Assembly (NCBI RefSeq): GCF_015832195.1
Contig: NC_052019.1
Span: 620,001-684,000, forward strand
DNA from: Motacilla alba alba
Taxonomy: Eukaryota; Chordata; Aves; Passeriformes; Motacillidae
Direction: 5' to 3'
DNA: 64,000 nucleotides
The notes beneath the pieces were generated by a model. That model had not been told where the DNA came from and searched no databases. It saw only the letters and a program-made list of their open reading frames with translations. Each line of letters begins with the position of its first letter. Position 1 is the first letter of the stretch. The position numbers and the translations under genes were made by a program. Below, one piece after another: positions 22,155 to 32,645 of this stretch.

Positions 22155-22300
22155 GCCGGGCAGGGACAGGGATGGGCAGGGCAGGGACAGAGACAGGACA
22201 GGGACAGGGATGGGCAGGGCAGGGACAGAGACAGGACAGGGACAGGGATGGGCAGGGCAGGGACAGGACAGGGCAGGGACAGGGCAGGGCAGCAGCACAC
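22155..22300. repeat. Simple tandem repeat, GGGACAGGGATGGGCAGGGC
   Basis: Two to three copies of a 51-bp block made of GGGCAGGGACAGAGACAGGA and CAGGGACAGGGAT, breaking down into GGGCAGGGACA repeats. It is purine-rich and G-rich on the plus strand. Confidence 0.8.
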
Positions 22301-22419
22301 TGAGCTGCAGCTGCAGGACACGCAGGGCACAGAGGAACCTGATGTGACATCACAGGACAGTGGAGTGTCCCTGGGCAGGGACAGCCCCAGCCCCGGCCCC
22401 AGCCCAGCTCACACAACTC

Positions 22420-22770
22420 ACAGAATGAGCAGAGACCTTCAGGATCATCGAGTCCAGCCCAGCCCCAGCACCCCAACTGCACCCTGGCACCCAGAGCCAC
22501 ACCCAGGCTGTGTTAAACACCCCCAGGGATGGGGACTGCACCACCTCCCCGGGCAGCCACTCCAGAACTTTATCACCCTTCTGGAAAACACTTTTCCCTG
22601 CTCTCCAGCCTGTATTTCCCTTGGGGCAGCTCGAGGCTGTGTGCTCTGGCTGTGTCAGTGCCTGGAGACAGAGCCCAGCCCAGCTGAGCACAGGCACCTT
22701 TCAGGAGCTGGGAGAGCGATGAGGGCAGCCCTGAGTCTCCTCTTCTCCAGGCTGAGCACCCCCAGCTCCC
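22420..22770 (-). mobile_element. CR1 LINE 3' fragment (second subtype)
   Basis: Reverse complement of a CR1 3' region: ATCATCGAGTCCAGCCCAGC, then CACCTCCCCGGGCAGCCACT, TCTCCTCTTCTCCAGGCTGA and GCACCCCCAGCTCCCT. About 350 bp are kept, longer than most copies here. It runs straight into the tandem array at 22771. Confidence 0.78.
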
Positions 22771-23100
22771 TCCGTGGCTCCTCTCAGGGTTTGTGTCCCC
22801 AGCTCCCTCAGGGCTCCTCTCAGGGTTTGTGTTCCCAGCTCCCTCAGGGGCTCCTCTCAGGGTTTGTGTCCCCAGCTCCCTCCGTGGCTCCTCTCAGGGT
22901 TTGTGTTCAGCTCCCTCAGTGGCTCCTCTCAGGGTTTGTGTCCCCAGCTCCCTCAGTGGCTCCTCTCAGGGTTTGTGTCCCCAGCTCCCTCAGTGGCTCC
23001 TCTCAGGGTTTGTGTCCCCAGCTCCCTCAGTGGCTCCTCTCAGGGTTTGTGTCCCAGCTCCCTCAGTGGATCCTCTCAGGGTTTGTGTTCCCAGCCCCTC
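22771..23100. repeat. Minisatellite, 37 bp unit, seeded in CR1
   Basis: About nine copies of CAGCTCCCTCAGTGGCTCCT followed by CTCAGGGTTTGTGTCCC. The first unit begins within the CR1 sequence CCCAGCTCCCTC, so the array is an expansion of the CR1 5' truncation end. Confidence 0.9.
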
Positions 23101-23324
23101 CCCAGCCTCGCTGTCCCCTCTGGATGGGCTCAAACATCTCAAAGTCCTTCCCAGCCTGCGGGGCCAGCACTGGACACAGCCCTGGAGGTGTGCCCTCAGC
23201 ATGCCCAGGGCAGGGGCACAGTGACCTCCCTGCTCAGGGAATCCCAGCTGGCTGCAGCCACAGGGAATTCCTGACAATCCCTGGAGACGTGGGAATGCCA
23301 GCAAATATTGATGGCCAAGTTTTC

Positions 23325-23470
23325 CATGGAATCCTGGGATGGGTTGGGGGGACCTGAAATTCCACCCAGTGCCACCCCTGCCATGGCAGGGACACTGTCC
23401 CAGGGTGCTCCCAGCCCTGTGCAGCCTGGCCTGGGACACTCCAGGGATGCAGAGTCCAGAGCCTGCCAGG
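23325..23470 (-). mobile_element. CR1 LINE 3' end fragment
   Basis: GGAATCCTGGGATGGGTTGG, CACCCAGTGCCACCCCTGCC and GCCTGGCCTGGGACACTCC are the reverse complement of the CR1 3' terminus. Confidence 0.72.
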
Positions 23471-23662
23471 GAAACCTGGATTTTATCAGTCAGGGAGAAG
23501 CAGAAAGACAGGAAAGGAAAACGGAGTCGAATCCAGCATTTTCTGGCAGACGCCGATGTCACCGGAACCACGGATCCTGAAACGTCAGATCTTTTGCTCT
23601 GACTTCCTTCCCATGTATGAACACACAGAAACAATTACAAATTCAATCCACATTCCGATTAC

Positions 23663-23827
23663 CTGAAGACTGTTCCAGTGGTGTCCCGCGCTCCTGAGCC
23701 CAGGCCAGCTTCGGGCTGTGACCACGGGCTGTCCCTCTGTGCTGGGCAGCTGCCCTGGCTGCCGGGGGCTCATGCCCCACAGCCAGCCCCGGGGCCAGGA
23801 GCCCTGGAGCAGCAGCGTCCTCGGAGC
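23663..23827 (-). CDS. ALMS1: ALMS1 exon 10
   Basis: Residues 2117-2172, counterpart of human exon 12. Translation starts GSEDAAAPGLLAPGLAVGHE; human has GSNDAIAPDFPAQVLGTRDD, alignable without gaps over this stretch. The rest (PPAARAAAQHRGTARGHSPK and on to TPLEQSS) is not conserved. The acceptor is CTCTCTGTGCAG before GC, completing a glycine codon from exon 9. The donor is TCTTCAG then GTAATC, phase 1, which fits exon 11. At 165 nt the exon is phase-symmetric. Confidence 0.85.
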
Positions 23828-23904
23828 CTGCACAGAGAGAGCAGTGAGGCAACAGCAGACAGGGAAAGCAGACCCAGAAAATCCACAATGAACCAGCAAT
23901 CGGG

Positions 23905-24050
23905 AGCCCTGGCAGTGCCCAGGCAGGCTGGACAGGGCGTGGAGCAGCCTGGGACAGTGGCAGCTGTGCCTGCCGTGGCAGGGTGGATTGGGATGGTCTC
24001 TAAGGTCCTTCCAACCAAAGCATTCCACGACTCCGTGATCCTAGCCCTGC
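23905..24050 (+). mobile_element. CR1 LINE 3' end fragment
   Basis: GAGCAGCCTGGGACAGTGGC, TGCCGTGGCAGGGTGGATTG and AAGGTCCTTCCAACCAAAGC, ending CATTCCACGACTCCGTGATC, which is the CR1 3' tail in plus orientation. Confidence 0.78.
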
Positions 24051-24776
24051 CTCAAGGTTAGAAACCCAGAACTGTCCCCACCAATTTCTCCTCCCTGCCA
24101 ACGCCACCTGGTCACATCCCATGGATTTCCTGCACTCAGCTCCCTCAGCTGCTCCCCCTGAGCTGAGCCCTGAGGGCAGCAGGGACTGGGAAAAACAAAA
24201 CGTATTTTTCCATCCTGCTGTACATTTTCCTAGAACCTTGTGCTGCTTCATTTGCATAGTGAATTTTTATATATGGCATCATCATCATTTCTGCAAAACA
24301 ACAGATTTGCATCACATTTGTTTCTCTCATTTTGGACACGTTTCCCCAGATAAACTTGGAAAAGGTCAAGAGCAGGGACACCTAAACCATGCCCAGCACA
24401 CTTTGTGGCTGTAGTCACTGATTTGGCACTTCTGGCACTGTTGGATCAGCCTGATCCCTTGCTCACCACTGCTGGAATTCAGGAACTGGACATCTCTAAC
24501 GTGAGTTTTGTCTACAGACCAAACTCTGCATATTAAAAAGCTCTGAGTGAAACCAACCTGCAAATAAAACCTGTGATAACCTGTAATAAAAACCCGTGAA
24601 AACCTGTAATAAACCCAGTGCTCCATTCTCTGCAGGAAAAGTGGCAGAGATCTGCAAGGATCCCAAGTGAGCAGTAACTCCCAGAGGAAAGCAAGGGATG
24701 CTCAGGCTGTAAACACTGAGCTCTGCTCCTTTTCACTGCCAGGCTGGGGCAAGAACCCCCTTCCACCCCAGAAAGG
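24051..24776. other. Intron, nothing recognised
   Basis: ALMS1 intron between exons 9 and 10. A short imperfect repeat of AACCTGTAATAAAA and AACCTGTGATAAC lies at about 24555-24615. Confidence 0.5.
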
Positions 24777-25228
24777 AGAGCAGAGCCTGCAGGCAGGAGC
24801 TGCCCACGTGCTCATGGATAACTCAGCAAGGAACAGCCAGCCAGGCTGGCCAGAGGTGCAGCACCTGAGAGCAGAGCCTGCAGGCAGGAGCTGCCCACGT
24901 GCTCATGGATAACTCGGCACAGAGCAGCCAGCCAGGCTGGCCAGAGGTGCAGCACCTGAGAGCAGAGCCTGCAGGCAGGAGCTGCCCACGTGCTCATGGA
25001 TAACTCGGCACAGAACAGCCAGCCAGGCTGGCCAGAGGTGCAGCAGGGCAGAGCAGAGCCTGCAGGCAGGAGCTGCCCACGTGCTCATGGATAACTCGGC
25101 ACAGAGCAGCCAGCCAGGCTGGCCAGAGGTGCAGCAGGGCAGAGCAGAGCCTGCAGGCAGGAGCTGCCCATGTGCTCACGGATAACTCGGCACAGAGCAG
25201 CCAGCCAGGCTGGCCAGAGGTGCAGTAC
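24777..25228 (-). repeat. Minisatellite, 91 bp, carrying copies of the exon 9 donor
   Basis: Five copies of a 91-bp unit with GCCTGCAGGCAGGAGCTGCC, CACGTGCTCATGGATAACTC and CAGCCAGCCAGGCTGGCCAG. In minus sense the real donor reads CGCTCAG then GTACTGCACCTCTGGCC. Two copies, near 24866 and 24957, keep TCTCAG then GTGCTGCACCTCTGGCC. Two others read GCCCTGCTGCACC and have lost the site. Confidence 0.9.
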
Positions 25229-25354
25229 CTGAGCGGGAGCTGGCTGGGCTGGCCTCGGGCTCCCCTGGGCACACGCTGGCTCCTGCTGTCTGGAGAGGCA
25301 CATAATACATGCCAGAGCTTCCCAGGGGCTTGTAGGGCAGCAGCAGGGGCTGGG
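25229..25354 (-). CDS. ALMS1: ALMS1 exon 9
   Basis: Residues 2075-2117, counterpart of human exon 11. Translation reads QPLLLPYKPLGSSGMYYVPL; human has QPLLLPYKPSGSTKMYYVPQ. The rest is QTAGASVCPGEPEASPASSR. The acceptor is TTGTCCCCCCAG before CC, which completes an alanine codon if exon 8 ends in phase 1. The donor is CGCTCAG then GTACTG, phase 1. At 126 nt the exon is phase-symmetric. Confidence 0.94.
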
Positions 25355-26151
25355 CTGGGGGGACAAGGCAGACAGTGAGCAGCAGCCAGGCTGGAAACCC
25401 CTCATGCAGCAGGGCAGGGCCTGGGCAGGCTGCTCGGGGTGCTCCTGCTGCTAAATTAGCAACATGGATTGCTATTCATTAGCTAAATTAAATTAATTGA
25501 GTTGTCTAATCCCCACCCACAGGTAGAAGGTTACCTGGAAAAACAGCTTCATCTATTGGATATTAAAATTGTGATCAGGGTGGCAAACAGTGACTTACAG
25601 AAACACCTCCTGTACCCGCAGAGCTCCCAGCTGATCCCAGCTTGAGGGAATCACTTAAAGCAGCAGGGATTTGTCCCTCAAGTCAATAAAAGCAACAACA
25701 GAGCCCCAAACACCACTGGGGTGGGGAACCCTGTGAACATCCACATCCCCCTCTGACGGGTACCCCAAACCCTGCAGTTTTCTGTTTTATTCTATTAAAA
25801 GCAGCAATGTGCAGATTCCCCTCTGTTTTTTGGTGTTCTCTTGACTAGAGAGTAAATCAGTAATCAGATCCAGCTCTCACTGAACTCCAAGTGAATCAAA
25901 TCAAACCATCTACACACAAACAGCAGAAAATATTCTCCAACCACACTCAGGCACAAAGGATTCAGTTCTAGAGAAACCTGAACTGAACCCCAACTGTTTC
26001 CACACAAACCCCTCCTGACAGGCCTGAAAAGCCCAAGTTTAAGGCTTGGGGTCCCCCCCCACATGAGCAACTTAAAATATCCCAAATATCTCAAGGATGT
26101 TATTTCCACAAAAAAGCTGGCTTGGTTTTGGGCTTTCACATTTATCAGTAC
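25355..26151. other. Intron, nothing recognised
   Basis: Short ALMS1 intron of ordinary composition between exons 8 and 9. Confidence 0.5.
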
Positions 26152-28465
26152 CTTGACCTTCAAGTGCACAGGCAGGAATTTGCTCACCAGGCTGCCTCGG
26201 GAAGGGGGGAATCTCCTTGTGGGATGGAGCTGCAATGCCAGGAGCTTCAGGGGCGCTGGGGAGCGACGGCTGCTGGGCAGCACTGCCCCCCTCCCGGGGA
26301 TCAACGCAGACTTCTGCTGAGAAGGTGGCTTTTGTAGGGCTTTCCGTGGTGATCTGGGTGGCAGCATCGCAGGTCCTTCTGCCAGGGTTTGCAGCAGGGG
26401 CAGAGCTGGGGATGCCCTGTGCGAGCTCCTGCCTGGGGGAAAGCACCTGGCTGCGATCTGCTGGGGCCACTGGCTCAGCTGAGCTGGGAATACCCTCAGC
26501 GGGAGGGGATTTAGGAACACCTTCCACTGAATCTTCTGAAGCTGCTCGTAAAGTCACGGCCTGAGCCTTCCCTGGAGGTTTGTCCCACACCTTGATCCCG
26601 CTCCCAGCGCTGCTGGCACTGGGGTGACCGACCCTGGAGGAGAGGGTGATGTGCACACAGCTCAGGAATCTCCTCACTGGCGCTGAGGGAGCCTCAGGCG
26701 CGGTGGACAAAGCCCCATCTGCAGGTGAAGGGCGAGCAGGACCCATCTGCTCCCTCACGGCCTCTTCTGGAACCAGAGGCGGCTCCTCAGGGCCTTTCCT
26801 CCCCTCTGCCAACACCTCACCAGGGCCCTTCAGCAATCCCCTCCGTGCAGCTGCACCTGGGCCCTGGGGGCTCTCCCGGAGCTGGGTGTGCCCAGGTGGG
26901 ATCTCCTGCTGCTGGGGTGGGCTCAGAGCGGGGGGCTCAATGGATGGCTTCATTTCCTGGCTGAGCCCTGGTGGGATCTCCTGCTGCTGCTCAATGGATG
27001 GCTTCCTTTCCTGGCTGAGCCCCGGTGGGATCTCCTGCTGCTGCTCAATGGATGGCTTCCTTTCCTGGCTGAGCCCCGGTGGGATCTCCTGCTGCTGCTC
27101 CATGGATGGCTTCCTTTCCTGGCTGAGCCCTGGTGGGATCTCCTGCTGCTGCTCAATGGATGGCTCCGTTTCCTGGCTGAGCCCTGGTGGGATCTCCTGC
27201 TGCTGCTCCATGGATGGCTCTGTTTCCTGGCTGAGCCCCCTGGCCCTGGCAGCCTGCGTGTGCTCCTCAGCCCCAGCTGCAGGCAGGAGCAGGGGCTGCT
27301 TGGCGCTCCGGGTCTGGCTCTCCCCAGCGTGGATGCTCCCGGGCTGCTGAGCTGTCTCCTGAGGAGCTGCAGCCCTGGCAGCAGGGGCAGGAGGAGCCTC
27401 AGCAGCACCCCCAGTGCCAGCCAGCCTGGGGCAGGGGGGACAGCCCTGTCTGACAGCTCTGTGCCAGGGCTCTGTGCCCAGCCTGTCCTCCCCAGGCAGG
27501 ATCCTGGCCAGCCCGGGGCTGCGTGCCCGGCTCTGGGAGCACGGGGTGATGGAGGTGCTCGGCTTGCCCGGCATCCCCCAGCCCTGCCCCAGCTCCAGGG
27601 CTGGCAGGGACAGCTCCCCGTGGGCACGGGGGGCAGCTGCAGGGCTCCCTGCACAGGGGTCCCGTGCCAGAGGGGCACGGAGCTCTGCCACAGCACTGGG
27701 GTGCCCCACGGCCGGGTGCTGGCTGTGCCCGTGCAGCTCAGCAGCACTGCAGGGCTTCAGCTGCACATCCTGCAGCTCAGCAGTGTTCCAGGGCTTCAGC
27801 TGCACATCCTGCAGCTCAGCAGTGTTCCAGGGCTTCAGCTGCACATCCTGCAGCTCAGCAGTGTTCCAGGGCTTCAGCTGCACATCCTGCAGGGCAGCAG
27901 CACCCCAAGGTTTCAGCTGCAGCTCAGCAGTGTTGCAAGGTTTCAGCTGCACATCCTGCAGGGCAGCAGTGTTCCAGGGCTTCAGCTGTACGTCCTGCAG
28001 CTCAGCAGTGTTCCAGGGCTTCAGCTGCACATCCTGCAGCTCAGCAGTGTTCCAGGGCTTCAGCTGCACATCCTGCAGGGCAGCAGTGTTCCAGGGCTTC
28101 AGCTGCACATCCTGCAGGGCAGCAGCACTGCAGGGCTTCAGCTGCACATCCTGCAGGGCAGCAGTGTTCCAGGGCTTCAGCTGCACATCCTGCAGCTCAG
28201 CAGCACTGCAGGGCTTCAGCTGCACGTCCTGCAGGTCAGCAGTGTTCCAGGGCTTCAGCTGCATGTCCTGCAGCAGGGAGCAATCCCAGGGATCAGCTCT
28301 AGGGAACGGTGCTGCTGGTGGGGAGCTGGGCTGGAGGAGCTCCCGAGTCCTGGAGAGCTGTCCATGCCTGTCCCTGGGACACCTGGCAGCCTGGGCACCC
28401 TCCAGGTCCTGCTCCTGCTTCCCCAGGTACTCAGAAGCTGCATCCAAGCCACAGAGCCAGGGATC
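26152..28465 (-). CDS. ALMS1: ALMS1 exon 8 (largest exon, human exon 10 counterpart)
   Basis: Residues 1304-2075, 2314 nt. It starts DPWLCGLDAASEYLGKQEQD; human has DPWLSELVEPAFVPPKEVDF at the same place. Near the end FLSCVHITLSSR and ATQITTESPTKATFSAEV match human ALSCVHITLCPK and VTQITTESPEKTLFSSEI. Between these lie two expanded tandem repeats: about 14 copies of 13 residues (LQDVQLKPWNTAE) at residues ~1367-1545, and six copies of 18 residues (GLSQERKPSMEQQQEIPP) at residues ~1710-1820. The acceptor is CTGTTTTTCAG (phase 0). Two donors are possible six bases apart, after 26158 (GTCAAG) or after 26152 (GTACTG). Both leave phase 1 and differ by two codons; the second is used here. The long plus-strand open frames over this exon are antisense shadows. 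Confidence 0.93.
26930..27240. repeat. ALMS1: 54-bp in-frame repeat in ALMS1 exon 8
   Basis: Six copies, the first degenerate, of an 18-codon unit. On the plus strand each contains TGGGATCTCCTGCTGCTGCT and a TTTCCTGGCTGAGCCC block. The coding sense is GLSQE(R/T)(K/E)PS(M/I)EQQQEIPP. One copy is split by PPALSPP. Copies differ mainly at two codons. Confidence 0.92.
27738..28275. repeat. ALMS1: 39-bp in-frame repeat in ALMS1 exon 8
   Basis: About 14 copies of a 13-codon unit, coding LQDVQLKPWNTAE with W-N-T or C-S/N-A/T variants. On the plus strand it shows as AGGGCTTCAGCTGCACATCC followed by TGCAGCTCAGCAGTGTTCC. One copy is shortened (LQLKPWGAAA). The period keeps the frame. Confidence 0.93.
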
Positions 28466-28779
28466 CTGAAAAACAGAGCACAGCTCAGAGGTCACGTGGA
28501 GAACATCCCACCCTGGCCAAACCTGGATGGGAAAAGCCAAAGATGAGAGCTGTCACCAGCCAAGAGTTTGTCACCAGCAAGGGAGGGCACCCAGCTGGTA
28601 AGGAGTTAATTAAACTTTACCCTTTTCAAGGCCAAGCCACCATTTGCCAGGGCCAGCGCTGCCCCCAGGCCCCAGGAGGGGCTGCCCTGGAGCACAGCGA
28701 GAGCAGCACTCCCCTGAGCTGAGCTCTCCTCACCTCATCTGCCCCGACTGAACACAGTCCCCCAGAGCTGCTCCCAGGG

Positions 28780-28945
28780 GGAGATTGGGCTGGGATCCTG
28801 GCAAGGAATTCCCGGCTGGGAGGGTGGGCAGGGGCTGGGCTGGGATTCCCAGGGAATCCCTGGATCCCTGGCAGTGCCCAGGCCGGGCTGGGCACTGGAG
28901 CAGCCTGGGGCAGTGCAGGTGTCCCTGCCGTGGCAGCCTGCACCC
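28780..28945 (+). mobile_element. CR1 LINE 3' fragment
   Basis: GAGATTGGGCTGGGATCCTG, GGAATTCCCGGCTGGGAGGG, TGGATCCCTGGCAGTGCCCA and CAGTGCAGGTGTCCCTGCCG are CR1 3' sequence in sense direction. It lacks the final tail. Confidence 0.75.
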
Positions 28946-29109
28946 CCGTGCCAGGAGCAGCAGCTCTCCCAGCACTGCCCTTCAGCTCTGTTCCCAGTCT
29001 GGGGCAGGGCTGGGGAACGGGGCAAGGGACAGACACAGACACGATTCCATAGGGATCCAACCCTCCCTCCCCCTGTCCCCGTGTGTGGGGGCTTCAGGCC
29101 ACCCCCCTC

Positions 29110-29340
29110 CTGTGCACAGAACTTCTGCAGTACCAGAGGACGATCAGAAAGGATCTGAGGAAAAATCTCTGCCTGGCAAGGGTCAGCAGGCATTGAACAG
29201 GGGTCGCCATCCCTGGACTGCACAAGGATGTGTGGATGAGGCACGTGAGGGTGCTTTGGTGCTGAAAGGTGGCGCTGGTTTGTGGTTGGACTCAGTGATC
29301 TTGGAAATCTTTTCCAACTGAATGATTCCATGATTCCAAC
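29110..29340 (+). mobile_element. CR1-like 3' end (different subtype)
   Basis: TTGGACTCAGTGATCTTGGA, AATCTTTTCCAACTGAATGA and TTCCATGATTCC form the typical CR1 3' end with its ATGATTCC tail repeat. The upstream 150 bp (GAGGCACGTGAGGGTGCTTT) differ from the other fragments in this window. Confidence 0.65.
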
Positions 29341-30284
29341 CACCAGCATAAATGTACTCATTCAAGTGTAACCCAAAATTCCAACACTTCCACTGAAGAG
29401 AGTAAATCTGAGATAAATGTGCTGCCATGGAGATGAGCCAGATAAGCTGAACTAGAGGAAAAAGACACAAAAATCTAGGTTATATTTACTTTTTCCTACT
29501 GATTGGGCCAACTGTGGGAGCAGCGGAGTGTATGGCAGTCATGAAGCACCACGGGCCCCTGGGTGATTATATCCCCATCAACCACTGGGAATTTGGCAAC
29601 AAAAAGCAGTGGGAAACATTTTTAGTGTAAAACAAACACATAAACAAGTATTTCACAACAGCTTTCCCAGCCTTTCTCCACCCCAGATGTCCTGACAGCA
29701 GCAACTACTCCAGCAGGGCCTGGAGCACTATCCCACTTTCCTATTCCTTTCTGGACTTTAAGGCAACAAACGGGATTATTTGGCACTTCCTGCAGCCAGG
29801 AGGGCCCGTGGAAGGGCACAGGGACGGGGAGCAGAGCTGTGCCAGCACAGGGATGATCCCAAGGCCTCTCCTCCCTGCACCACGTGCCAGTTCAACGGCC
29901 TGAGGTAATCCAGAGCAACTCCCACCAGCGAGAGCAGGCACAGGAGCTGTGACAAACTCATCTTCCCAAGCCTTTCACATGTTTTATTGTGCCTGTTATG
30001 TGTCATCCTTCCAAAAATGCTCCCTGTGCCATATGATCCACAGGAGCCTGCAGAGCAAATTTAGAGCTACAACTCCGTGAACTTCCTGGAGAAGTGAGAA
30101 AGCTCAAGGAGTGGAAAAGTACAGCAGGGAGCGGAGGAAAACACTGCACCAAGGGGGAAGGAACTCACAGGGAGGGGAACAGGGGGCACTGGCACCCTGA
30201 AATACAGGTGGGGGGATCAGGTCCTCGATTTGGGAGGAAAATCCTCAGGCTGAAGGTGCTGGAGTTGTGTTTACATCCAACAGC
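29341..30284. other. Intron, nothing recognised
   Basis: Part of the 4.5 kb ALMS1 intron between exons 7 and 8. Ordinary sequence without exon or repeat signal. Confidence 0.45.
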
Positions 30285-30690
30285 AGCTCCAGACCTGCCA
30301 TGGCAGGGACACCTCCCACTGCCCCAGGCTGCTCCACTGTCCAGCCTGGCCTGGGACACTGCCAGGGATCCAGGGATTCTCTGGGAATCCCAGCCAGCAA
30401 TTCCTTGCCAAGATCCCAGCCCAATCTCTCCTTTCCCAGTGGCAGCCATTCCCTGGCTCCTGTCCCTCTGTCCCTTGTCCCCAGTCCCTCTGCAGCTCTC
30501 CTGGAGCCCCTGCAGGCCCTGCCAGGGGCTCTGAGCTCTGCCTGGAGCCTTCCCTTCTCCAGGGGAGCATTCCCAGCTCTCCAGCCTGTCCATGTTGAAT
30601 ATTCCAGGGGTTTTGAGCCCTCCAGAGCACTCGAGCTGTGTTTGCAGCCCCTTGCTGTGCCCCCCCAGGCCCCTCCTGAACCCTCTGCTC
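30285..30690 (-). mobile_element. CR1 LINE 3' fragment
   Basis: CATGGCAGGGACACCTCCCA, CCAGCCTGGCCTGGGACACT, GGCAGCCATTCCCTGGCTCC and TGTCCCTCTGTCCCTTGTCC, the reverse complement of CR1, closely like the copy at 2060-2480. Confidence 0.78.
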
Positions 30691-30782
30691 TGCCAGATGT
30701 GGGAAGTCCACGGGAAAGATGGAAACTCTTCCCAAGCAAAACATCCCAGAGAACTCCCCCAGTGTCCTGCTCCTTCCCCTGC

Positions 30783-30906
30783 CAAACAAGGAAATGCCAG
30801 GAAAGTCCAGTGGCACCTGAATTCCTGGAGCTGTCACCTCTGAGAGGGAGAGGCAGAGCCTGAACATTCCCCAGGAACATCCCCAAGCTGCCCCAGGCAC
30901 TGCCCC
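30783..30906. repeat. Dispersed direct repeat, copy 1
   Basis: About 124 bp, from AAACAAGGAAATGCCA to CCAGGCACTGCCCCA, about 96% identical to 33537-33661 in the same orientation. Some further similarity extends to the left (CAGTGTCCTGCTCC). The source is unknown; it may be a transposon fragment or an intron-to-intron duplication. Confidence 0.85.
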
Positions 30907-31499
30907 AGCAGCTGTGTGCTCCAGCTGGAGGAACATTTGTCCTTCTCAGTCTTTAAAGTTTAGGAGAAGGAAAATGTCTCTTCCTAATCTTGGTTCTGTT
31001 CTTTTTGACTCCATAGCTTGCACCCTGGTTGTACACAACAGCTCCCGTTGCATCTACAGGAGCACATTTTGCCTGGCTGTGGTTTTTTCAGTGCAATACT
31101 TTTGAACAATCTGTATTTTTCAGTGACAGTGTTTGTCTTGGAGGGAAAAGTACATTTATCTTAAGAACAATAAAAAAAACCCAGTGACCTTCACTCTGCA
31201 AATCCAAACCCTTTTTTATCTCAAATTAAAAACATTGCAGTGCAAAAGTATTTTCAAGATCAAAGCACGAGGTGCTGTGGTTGAACTAAAGCAATTTCTC
31301 AGGAGCTTGGTTTGCAAAATTATGGTGAATTTCTTCTTACTCTAAATGGGGATAAAACAATCCCCAGCTGACACCGAGTGACAGAAAGGTAAAATCCTTG
31401 CTCCACACTGCAGAGTTCCTTCCAGGGGCAAAACTGTGACCAAACAAAATCTAAAACCTGGGGGGGGAAAATCTGTGATGCCTCTGGTTTTGTGTTTGT

Positions 31500-31915
31500 G
31501 TTTTGTTTCTGTTTTTTTTAAAAAAATAAGAACTTTAAGAAATGTGAATTTCTAAAATATTAAATATTATTTATAATACTATTATATTATATTATATTAA
31601 TTATATTATATTAATTATATTATATTATATTATATTAATTATATTATATTATGTTATATTATATTAATTATATTATGGTATGTTATATTATATTAATTAT
31701 ATTATGGTATGTTATATTATATTAATTATATTATGGTATGTTATATTATATTATATTATATTATATTATATTATATTATATTATATTATATTATATTTAT
31801 TATATTTTATTACATTTATATTATATTATATAAAACTCTATATGTTATTAAAATATATTATAGTATATTTATAATTTATTTATATACTGATTATTAATAA
31901 AAGTCACTTTATTTT
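31500..31915. repeat. AT-rich tract, (TATAT)n/(ATTAT)n
   Basis: About 350 bp of A/T with long TATATTATAT runs and three copies of a ~29-bp unit containing ATTATGGTATGTTATATTAT. The tract can form cruciforms and has no coding content. Confidence 0.9.
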
Positions 31916-32546
31916 CCCCAGCTGCCCAGAGGCTCCACCAGTCTGGGAATGCCTGGGAAGTTTGGCCTGACAGGTTCTGGGAGCTGCTGTGAGTCCTCCC
32001 AGCACTGCTGAACACAGAGTACTCCTAAAGCACTGATTGTCACTCCTGCTAATGCAGGGCTTTTAATTAAAACAAACAAACCCTGCTGCTCTTCCTGGGA
32101 GGCAGGCAGGCTGCAGGAGAAAACAGGGGAAAAAATCAAGGGAAAAAATAAAGAGGAAGCTCTTCCTAAAGCTCAGGGCACTTGTCTGAACCACCAGTCC
32201 CTAGAAACCTTGCCCTAATCACCCTGGAGACCGGAGCAGTGCCAGAAATGGCCTTTGAAGTGAAAACAAAGATAACACGCTCCTGCCCAGACCAATTCCA
32301 GCCCAGGCAGGCATTTTATAATGAACTAGAGACACTCCAAAGGAGTTGCACCAACCAGGGCAGCTCCAGGGCTCGCTCTCCCAGACAGACAGAGCTGCAG
32401 AGCCTGAACCTCCCAGCCCTGAGCCAGCACAGACACCCCCACACTGCCACAGACGCGTCCCAGCTCCCTGGAGAACACCCTGTGCCCAGCACTCCCTGCT
32501 TTCCCCGGCATCCTCACCTGCAGGAGCCTGGAGCAGCCCCTTCCCT
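31916..32546. other. Intron, nothing recognised
   Basis: Ordinary ALMS1 intron sequence between the AT tract and the CT tract. Confidence 0.45.
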
Positions 32547-32547
32547 T

Positions 32548-32645
32548 CCCTTTTTCCTTTCCTTGAAATTTCCTTTCCTTTCCTTTTTCCTTTCCTTTCC
32601 TTTTTCCTTTCCTTCCCTTCCCTTTCTTTCCCTTTCCCTCCCCTC
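32548..32645. repeat. Pyrimidine tract (TTTCC)n
   Basis: About 100 bp of TTTCCTTTCC and TTCCCTT runs, purine-only on the ALMS1 coding strand. Such mirror-like tracts can form triplex (H-) DNA. Confidence 0.88.

Noticed and set aside
26888..28546. Long plus-strand frames opposite ALMS1 exon 8
   Set aside because: They are antisense shadows of the repeat-rich coding exon. The minus strand has conserved ALMS1 blocks, splice sites and phases.
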